64,000 nucleotides of DNA from Halomonas ventosae (GTDB lineage Bacteria > Pseudomonadota > Gammaproteobacteria > Pseudomonadales > Halomonadaceae), in the NCBI RefSeq assembly GCF_004363555.1, contig NZ_SNZJ01000008.1, forward strand, positions 124,001 through 188,000, read 5' to 3'. A program made the position numbers and the translations under genes. The notes below the pieces were generated by a model. That model was not told where the DNA came from. It did not search any database and saw only the letters and a program-made list of their open reading frames with translations. This document shows, piece by piece, positions 58,329 through 64,000 of the stretch (positions are counted from its first letter, which is position 1; every line of letters starts with the position of its first letter).

Positions 58329-60791
58329 ATGCTCACCCTGATCCTGCTGCTAGCGGCCATCGTCGGCCTGCTCGCGGTGATGCGCCGCGAGGCGGGCGCC
58401 CTGCCCGCCCTGGCCGTGCTCGCCGTGACCGGCCTGGCCAGCCTGCTCTTCGCCTCTACCCTGCTGGGCGTGCTGCTGCTGGCCGCCGCCGCCGGGGTGG
58501 CGGTGGCGGGCCTGCCGTCGCTGCGCGTCCGCTGGCTGTCACCGCACCTCTTCGCCCTGTTCAAGAAGGTGTCGCCGAAAGTCTCGGACACCGAGCGCAC
58601 CGCGCTGGAGGCCGGCACCGTGGCATGGGACGGCGAGCTCTTCACCGGGCGCCCCGACTGGGAGGCGCTGCTCGGGTACCGCGACGAGGGGCTCACGGAC
58701 CAGGAACGGGCCTTCCTCGACCACCAGTGCAGCGTGGCCGCCGGCATGTGCAACGCCTGGGAGATCGCCCGGGAGCGCGCCGACCTGCCCCAGGAGCTGT
58801 GGGACTACCTCAAGCGGGAAGGCTTCTTCGGCATGATCATCCCCCAGGCGTACGGCGGCCTCGGCTTCTCTGCCAAGGCCCAGTCCCTGGTGCTGCAGAA
58901 GCTCTCGGTCAGCGAGACGCTGATGGTCACGGTGGGTGTGCCCAACTCCCTGGGCCCGGGCGAGCTGCTGCTCAAGTACGGCACCGAGGCCCAGAAGGAC
59001 CATTACCTGCCGCGGCTGGCCGACGGGCGCGAGATCCCCTGCTTCGGCCTCACCGGTCCCCGCGCCGGCAGTGACGCCACGGCCATCCCCGATACCGGCG
59101 TGGTCTGCCGGCAGGAGGTCGACGGCCAGGAGGTGCTGGGCCTGCGCCTGAACTTCGAGAAGCGCTGGATCACCCTGGCGCCCATTGCCAGCGTGGTGGG
59201 GCTGGCCTTCAGGCTCTTCGACCCCGACCACCTGCTGGGCGAGGAGAGCGATCGCGGTATCACCCTGGCACTGATCCCGCGCGACACCGCGGGCATGGAG
59301 ATCGGCCGCCGCCACCACCCCATCGGCAGCCCCTTCCTCAACGGCCCCATCAGGGGCAAGGACGTCTTCGTACCCCTCGATACCATCATCGGCGGGCCCG
59401 AGATGATCGGCCAGGGCTGGCGCATGCTGGTGGAGTGCCTCTCCATCGGCCGCTGCATCACCCTGCCCTCCGGCGCCACCGGAACCGCCCGCTACGCCCT
59501 GGGGTGGAGCGGTGGCTTCGCCCGCATCCGTCGCCAGTTCAACGTGCCGGTCGCCGAGATGGAGGGGGTCCAGGAACCCCTGGCGCGCATGGCCGCGCTG
59601 GCATATGTCTCCCGGGCCGCGGTCTACCAGACGGCCAACACCATCGACCACGGCGAGAAGCCGGCGGTGCCCTCGGCGATCCTCAAGAGCCAGCTCACCG
59701 AGTTCCAGCGCCAGATCCTCGGCGATGCCATGGACATCCACGGCGGCAAGGCGGTGACCCTGGGGCCGCGCAACTACCTCGGCATCGGCTACAGCGCCAA
59801 TCCGGTGGCCATCACCGTGGAAGGCGCCAACATCATGACCCGCAACCTGATGATCTTCGGCCAGGGGGCGATCCGCTGCCACCCCTACGTGCTCGAGGAG
59901 CTGGCCGCCAAGGACGCCGACGACCTGCAGGCCTTCGACCGCGCCTTCTTCGGCCACGCCGGGCTGATCTTCGGCAATGCCGCCCGTGCCCTCACCCAGG
60001 GCCTGGGAATCGGCCGGGCGGCCGTGCCCTTCGACGAGGTCGCCGCGCCCTATGCCCGGGACGTCGCCCGCCTCTCCGCCGGTTTCGGGCTGTGCGCCGA
60101 TGCCGCCATGGCGAGCCTCGGCTCGACCCTCAAGCAGCGGGAGATGCTCTCGGCCCGCCTGGGCGACGTGCTCTCCAACCTGTACCTCGCCTCGATGACG
60201 CTCAAGCAGTGGCACGAGGGCGACAAGGTCGAGGGCGAGGCCGCGCTGCTGCACTATGGCTGCCGCTTCCTGCTGGGTCGTGCCGAGCAGGCCCTGGACG
60301 AGCTGTTCGACAACCTGCCGAGCCGTGCCCTGGGCCGGCTGCTGCGCATCGTCGTGATGCCCGCCGGCCGCCGCTGGAAGCGCCCTCAGGACGCCCTGAC
60401 CCGCGAGATCGCCCAGGCCGTCTCCCGCGACACGGCGCTGCGCCGCTACCTGCTGGAAACCACCTGGCAGGAGAACGACGGCAGCCGGGACAACCCCCTC
60501 GCCCACTACAACGCCCTGCTCGCCACCCAGGAGCGCGCCGAAAAGCTCTACCGCCAGGTCCAGAAGGCCCATGCCAAGGGCGAACTGCCGGCGCACGCGC
60601 TGCACCCCGAGCAGAAGGTGGAGGAGGCAGCCAGAGCCGGCATCATCAGCGAAGACGATGCCACCTTCATGCGCGAGCGCGAGGCCGAGGTGCTGGAGCT
60701 GCTCAGCGTGGACGACTTTGCCTACGACGCCTTCGTCACCGACAAGTCCCGGGTCCTTTGGCATACCGAGGAGCCATCGGCCATGGCCTGA
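58329..60791 (+). CDS. fadE: Acyl-CoA dehydrogenase FadE
   Basis: An 820-residue FadE-type acyl-CoA dehydrogenase, the first step of fatty-acid beta-oxidation. Two hydrophobic segments (about residues 1-60) anchor it. The dehydrogenase core has PQAYGGLGFSAKAQSLVLQK, GLTGPRAGSDATAIPD and DAMDIHGGKAVTLGPRNYLG; a long C-terminal domain (DUF1974 type) is complete. Probably controlled through the site at 58279. A terminator follows. Confidence 0.94.
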   Translation: MLTLILLLAAIVGLLAVMRREAGALPALAVLAVTGLASLLFASTLLGVLLLAAAAGVAVAGLPSLRVRWLSPHLFALFKKVSPKVSDTERTALEAGTVAWDGELFTGRPDWEALLGYRDEGLTDQERAFLDHQCSVAAGMCNAWEIARERADLPQELWDYLKREGFFGMIIPQAYGGLGFSAKAQSLVLQKLSVSETLMVTVGVPNSLGPGELLLKYGTEAQKDHYLPRLADGREIPCFGLTGPRAGSDATAIPDTGVVCRQEVDGQEVLGLRLNFEKRWITLAPIASVVGLAFRLFDPDHLLGEESDRGITLALIPRDTAGMEIGRRHHPIGSPFLNGPIRGKDVFVPLDTIIGGPEMIGQGWRMLVECLSIGRCITLPSGATGTARYALGWSGGFARIRRQFNVPVAEMEGVQEPLARMAALAYVSRAAVYQTANTIDHGEKPAVPSAILKSQLTEFQRQILGDAMDIHGGKAVTLGPRNYLGIGYSANPVAITVEGANIMTRNLMIFGQGAIRCHPYVLEELAAKDADDLQAFDRAFFGHAGLIFGNAARALTQGLGIGRAAVPFDEVAAPYARDVARLSAGFGLCADAAMASLGSTLKQREMLSARLGDVLSNLYLASMTLKQWHEGDKVEGEAALLHYGCRFLLGRAEQALDELFDNLPSRALGRLLRIVVMPAGRRWKRPQDALTREIAQAVSRDTALRRYLLETTWQENDGSRDNPLAHYNALLATQERAEKLYRQVQKAHAKGELPAHALHPEQKVEEAARAGIISEDDATFMREREAEVLELLSVDDFAYDAFVTDKSRVLWHTEEPSAMA

Positions 60792-60813
60792 CCGGTCACC
60801 ACGCCACCCTCCC

Positions 60814-60838
60814 GCCCCGGCCCAGAGCCGGGGCTTTT
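60814..60838 (+). terminator. Terminator after fadE
   Basis: Perfect eight-base stem GCCCCGGC / GCCGGGGC with a five-base loop and TTTT. Confidence 0.88.
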
Positions 60839-60872
60839 GCATTCAGGCGCGAACCCAAGGCGTGATCTGACC

Positions 60873-60973
60873 CCTTGTTCCTTGTTCCTTGTTCCTTGTT
60901 CCTTGTTCCTTGTTCCTTGTTCCTTGTTCCTTGTTCCTTGTTCCTTGTTCCTTGTTCCTTGTTCCTTGTTCCT
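60873..60973. repeat. Heptamer tandem repeat (CCTTGTT)n
   Basis: Fourteen exact copies of CCTTGTT (60873-60970) plus three further bases of the next unit. The tract abuts, and overlaps by two bases, the stop codon of the SLC13 transporter gene on the other strand, where it reads as AACAAGG units. Perfect copy identity implies recent expansion by slippage. Confidence 0.97.
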
Positions 60974-62873
60974 ATAGCGGCCAGACCAGCAGGATCATGG
61001 GGATCGCCACCAGGGTGATCACCACCTCCAGGGGCAGTCCCATGCGCCAGTAGTCCCCGAAGCGATAGCCCCCGGGGCCCATCACCAGGGTATTGGACTG
61101 GTGGCCGATGGGGGTGAGGAAGGCGCAGGAGGCACTGACGGCCACCGCCATCAGGAAGGGGTCCAACGACACCTCGAAGCCGCGCGCCAAGCTCGCGGCG
61201 ATGGGGGCCATCAGCACTGCCGCCGCGGCATTGTTGATGATGTCGGAGAGCATCATGGTGATCACGAAGAGCCCCACCAGGGTGACCACCACCGGCCACT
61301 GCCCGCCCCAGCCCAGCAGGGCGTCGGCGATCAGCGCCGCCCCGCCGCTGGTCTCCAGCGCCTCGCCCACCGGGATCATGGCGCCCAGCAGCACCAGCAC
61401 GGGGCCGTCGATCGCCTGGTAGCCCTCGCGCAGCGGCAGCACCCCTACCAGCAGCGAGACCAGGGCCGCCGTGGCGAGCGCCACCGCCGCGGGCAGCACG
61501 CCCAGCAGGATGGCCAGGATGGCCGCGGCGAAGATGGCCAGGGAGACCAGCAGCAGGCGCGGCTGTCCCAGGGAGAGGTTGCGGCTGGCCAGCGGCAGGC
61601 AGCCCAGGGTCGCCAGGCTCTCGGAGAGCTCGCTCTCGCCACCCTGCAGCAGCAGCACGTCGCCCGGGCGGAAACGGATGTCGCGCAGGCGCTGCTTGAG
61701 GCGGCCCCCGTCGCGGGCCACGGCCACCAGGTGCAGGCCGAACTGGTTGTGCAGGCGCAGCTGGCCGACGGTGCGATTGACCATCATGGAGTCGTTGCGC
61801 ACCACCGCCTCGACCAGCTGCAGCCCCTCGGTATCAACGCTCTTCTTTTTCTTCTCCTTCTTGCTCCCCTTTTCGTCCTCCTCGTCAAGCACCCTGTCCT
61901 GCGCCGCCGGGTCCTTGGCCGACGTTGCCCCTTCCCGCGTATCGTCGTCGGTCTCGGCCTGCTGCGCCGTCTCGTCACCTCCCTCGGGTTCCTTGCCCAC
62001 GCGAAGCCCCGCCTTGTCCTCCAGCAGCTTCATCTCCTCGGGGCCCGCCTCCAGCAGCAGGATGTCGCCGGTTCGCAGCTCACCATGGAAGGCATGGCCG
62101 GCGCGGCGCCGGTCATCGCGCACCACAGCGAGCACCGGGATGGTCTCCTCCAGGGCCTCGTGCAGGTCTCGCAGCGTCCAGCCGTTGGCCTTCGCCTCCT
62201 CGTCCACCTCGAGTTCGACCAGGTAGTTGGCGGTGTCGAACATCTCCTCGGTGGAAGCCTTGCCGGCACGCTGGGGCACCAGCCGCCAGCCGATCAGCAG
62301 GATGAAGGCGAGCCCGGCCAGGGCCACCGCCACGCCCACGGGAGAGAAGGAGAAGAGCCCGAAGGCGTCGCCGGTGACCGAGCCCCGGTAGCTGGCGATG
62401 ATGATATTGGGCGGGGTGCCGATCAGGGTGGTCAGCCCGCCCAGCAGCGAGCCGAAGGCCAGCGGCATCAGCAGCAGTGACGGCGAGGTGTCATGCTCCC
62501 GGGCCAGGCGCATGGCCACCGGCAGCAGCAGCGCCAGGGCCCCGACGTTGTTCATGAAGCCGGAGAGCACCACCACCGTCCCGGTCAGCGCGGCAAGCTG
62601 GAGGAAGAGCCGCTCCCCGACCTTGAGCACCTGCTGGGCGATCACGTCCACCACCCCGGAGCGCTCGAAACCGCGACTGAGCACCAGCACCGCGGCCACG
62701 GTGATCACCGCCGGATGGCCGAAGCCGAGGAAGGCCTCCTCGCCCGGCACCAGTCCCAGGATCACCGAGCCCAGCAGCGCCGAGAGGGCTACGAGGTCGT
62801 AGCGGAAGCGCCCCCAGACGAAGGCGGCAAGCGTCAGTCCCAGGACAATGAAGACCAGCGTGCTGTCGGCCAT
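60972..62873 (-). CDS. SLC13-type anion permease with TrkA-C domains
   Basis: A 633-residue inner-membrane transporter. N-terminal membrane half (about residues 1-200; SGFMNNVGALALLLPVA, TTLIGTPPNIIIASYRG), two RCK/TrkA-C regulatory domains (about 207-293 and 350-435), and C-terminal membrane half (DIINNAAAAVLMAPIA, TPIGHQSNTLVMGPGGY). Related proteins carry dicarboxylates or sulfate with Na+. A charged, low-complexity insert (about 294-349, with SKKEKKKKS) lies between the TrkA-C domains. ATG at 62873 has GGGAGGTG. The TAG stop touches the heptamer tract. Confidence 0.88.
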   Translation of the reverse strand: MADSTLVFIVLGLTLAAFVWGRFRYDLVALSALLGSVILGLVPGEEAFLGFGHPAVITVAAVLVLSRGFERSGVVDVIAQQVLKVGERLFLQLAALTGTVVVLSGFMNNVGALALLLPVAMRLAREHDTSPSLLLMPLAFGSLLGGLTTLIGTPPNIIIASYRGSVTGDAFGLFSFSPVGVAVALAGLAFILLIGWRLVPQRAGKASTEEMFDTANYLVELEVDEEAKANGWTLRDLHEALEETIPVLAVVRDDRRRAGHAFHGELRTGDILLLEAGPEEMKLLEDKAGLRVGKEPEGGDETAQQAETDDDTREGATSAKDPAAQDRVLDEEDEKGSKKEKKKKSVDTEGLQLVEAVVRNDSMMVNRTVGQLRLHNQFGLHLVAVARDGGRLKQRLRDIRFRPGDVLLLQGGESELSESLATLGCLPLASRNLSLGQPRLLLVSLAIFAAAILAILLGVLPAAVALATAALVSLLVGVLPLREGYQAIDGPVLVLLGAMIPVGEALETSGGAALIADALLGWGGQWPVVVTLVGLFVITMMLSDIINNAAAAVLMAPIAASLARGFEVSLDPFLMAVAVSASCAFLTPIGHQSNTLVMGPGGYRFGDYWRMGLPLEVVITLVAIPMILLVWPL

Positions 62874-63002
62874 GACACCTCCCTGTCCCTTCATGGAGAC
62901 TCAAGCACACCAGCCGCGGGACAGAAAAGCCAGCCCTTTCGCCCGCCCGGATGCGAAGAACCCGGCAATGGCCGGGTCCGTCGGGTTGAGGTGTCGCGAG
63001 GC

Positions 63003-63809
63003 CTACTTCCTGGCCATCTTCTCCAGCATGGCATTGACGGCCTCGAGGTGCTCGGGCTCGTTGTGGCACATGCCCTGGAAGGTCGCACAGAGGTCGAGGA
63101 AGTCGGGCAGCTCCATGCGGCTGCCCATCTTCATCAGCCGCTTGGTCAGTCGCGTCGCCTTGGGGGGCTGGGCCGCCATCTGCCCGGCCATCTCGCCGAC
63201 GCGCTCGAGCAGTGTCTCGGGCTCGGTGACCTCCAGCACGATGCCATACGCCTTCGCCTCCTCGGCATCGATCACCCGGCCGGAGAGCGTCAGCTCGAAG
63301 GCACGCTGATAGCCGATCAGGCGCTGCATGAACCAGGCGCCGCCGTCGCCGGGGATGATCCCCAGGTTGAGGAAGGTCTCGCCGAACTTGGCCTTGCGGG
63401 AGGCGATGCGCACGTCGGCCATGTTGGCCAGGTCGAAGCCGGCGCCGATGGCCGGGCCGTTGACCGCGGCGATGATCGGCACCTCCACGCCCTGCAGGGC
63501 GAGCGGGATCCGCTGGATGCCCCGCCGGTAGCGGCTGGCGACCTCGGCCACGTCGCCGGCGAAGTCGCCGCCACGCTCGGCCATGTCCTTGACGTTGCCC
63601 CCCGCGGAGAACGCCGAGCCCGCCCCGGTGATGACCAGCACGGAGACCTCGTCGCAGGCATTGACCCAGTCGGCCACGGCCACGATGTCCTCCACCAGGG
63701 CGGTGCCGGTCAGGGCATTGCGCACGTCGTGGCGATCCAGGGTCAGGGTGGCCACCCGCCCCTCCAGCGTCAGGCGGGCATCGGTCAGTTGCGGTTGGCT
63801 CAGGCTCAT
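63003..63809 (-). CDS. Enoyl-CoA hydratase/isomerase (crotonase) family protein
   Basis: A 268-residue crotonase. Oxyanion-hole segments FSAGGNVKDMAE and AAVNGPAIGAGFDLANMADV are present. At the positions of the two hydratase glutamates, the first (QPEI in rat enoyl-CoA hydratase) is Phe here (FGETFLNLG), while the second (FELTLSG) is kept. It may therefore be an isomerase, a hydrolase or a specialised hydratase. The ATG overlaps the stop of the upstream synthetase gene (ATGA). A short hairpin without a strong T tract (62960-62977) follows. Confidence 0.85.
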   Translation of the reverse strand: MSLSQPQLTDARLTLEGRVATLTLDRHDVRNALTGTALVEDIVAVADWVNACDEVSVLVITGAGSAFSAGGNVKDMAERGGDFAGDVAEVASRYRRGIQRIPLALQGVEVPIIAAVNGPAIGAGFDLANMADVRIASRKAKFGETFLNLGIIPGDGGAWFMQRLIGYQRAFELTLSGRVIDAEEAKAYGIVLEVTEPETLLERVGEMAGQMAAQPPKATRLTKRLMKMGSRMELPDFLDLCATFQGMCHNEPEHLEAVNAMLEKMARK

Positions 63810-64000
63810 GCTCGGGCGTCCTCGTCGGTGGCAGCAGTGTCACGGTCGACGATAACCCGGGCATCCACCACCGCATAGCCGTCGGCATTGACGATCACCG
63901 GGTTGAGGTCGAGCTCCTTGAGGTCCGGGTAGGCGGCGACGATGCTCGATACCTTGAGCAGCAGGTCGACCAGCGCCTCCTTGTCCACCGCGGACTCGCC
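63806..64000 (-). CDS. Acyl-CoA synthetase (ADP-forming type), C-terminal end
   Basis: Sixty-four C-terminal codons; the gene continues past the window. The segment SSIVAAYPDLKELDLNPVIV followed by VVDARVIVD is characteristic of the ATP-grasp end of NDP-forming acetyl/acyl-CoA synthetases (Acs/Pat-like). It overlaps the crotonase start by four bases, suggesting a common acyl-CoA pathway. Full domain content cannot be judged. Confidence 0.75.
   Translation of the reverse strand, partial: GESAVDKEALVDLLLKVSSIVAAYPDLKELDLNPVIVNADGYAVVDARVIVDRDTAATDEDARA

Noticed and set aside
60873..60973. CRISPR array
   Set aside because: Repeats are contiguous heptamers without spacers, and no cas genes are present in the window.
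60796..61299. A protein with GTRNKEQ repeats encoded by the heptamer tract
   Set aside because: Any 7-base tandem repeat without stops yields such peptides; the rest is an out-of-frame reading of the transporter gene.

Overview
The window is chromosomal DNA of a very GC-rich gammaproteobacterium, most likely a moderately halophilic Halomonas-type organism (Halomonadaceae). The inference rests on acidic proteins (for example the Glu-rich tail of ribosomal protein L25), choline-to-betaine osmoprotectant genes, and Pseudomonas/Halomonas-like order of housekeeping genes (mreBC | gatCAB; hemA-prfA-prmC-moeB; lolB-ispE-tRNA-Gln-prs-rplY-pth-ychF). No rRNA, CRISPR array, prophage or intact transposase gene was seen.

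Layout. 1-4.7 kb: start of mreC and mreB (minus), facing away from gatCAB (plus). 4.7-10.9 kb: a putrescine-catabolism locus with a PuuR-type repressor, puuC, spuC/class III aminotransferase and puuD on the minus strand, divergent from a puuA-type glutamylpolyamine synthetase. A near match to the E. coli PuuR operator lies between puuD and puuA. 11-16 kb: GntR regulator divergent from an FAD oxidoreductase / NhaC-family transporter / FAD oxidoreductase operon of unknown substrate, with a large dyad operator between them. 16-24 kb: a glycine-zipper protein, then a one-carbon module: remnant of methylenetetrahydrofolate reductase, DmdA/GcvT-like methyltransferase, FAD-GcvT fusion dehydrogenase, GlxA/AraC-type regulator and formate-THF ligase. 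24-33.3 kb: a second polyamine locus on the minus strand: puuB, potG, potH, potI, potF, puuA, potF, a terminator, then another puuB. 33.7-36 kb: beta-alanine:pyruvate transaminase and a LysR regulator. 36-48.3 kb: housekeeping genes. 48.3-52.8 kb: tRNA-Met, aminopeptidase, Prc protease, three tRNA-Asn and a second tRNA-Met in inverted orientation. 52.9-58 kb: choline-binding protein divergent from betIBA, with a BetI-type palindrome. 58-64 kb: fadE, a heptamer repeat, an SLC13/TrkA-C transporter, a crotonase and the end of an acyl-CoA synthetase.

How it fits together. Most accessory genes deal with import and oxidation of amines. PotFGHI would import polyamines. PuuA glutamylates them, PuuB-type flavoenzymes oxidise them, PuuC makes the acid and PuuD releases GABA; SpuC and BauA give transamination branches. 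BetBA turn choline into glycine betaine, and the GcvT-type enzymes plus Fhs could handle methyl groups from methylated amines or sulfonium compounds as folate-bound C1 units. Gene functions are inferred from recognised family features in the translations; no database search was run.
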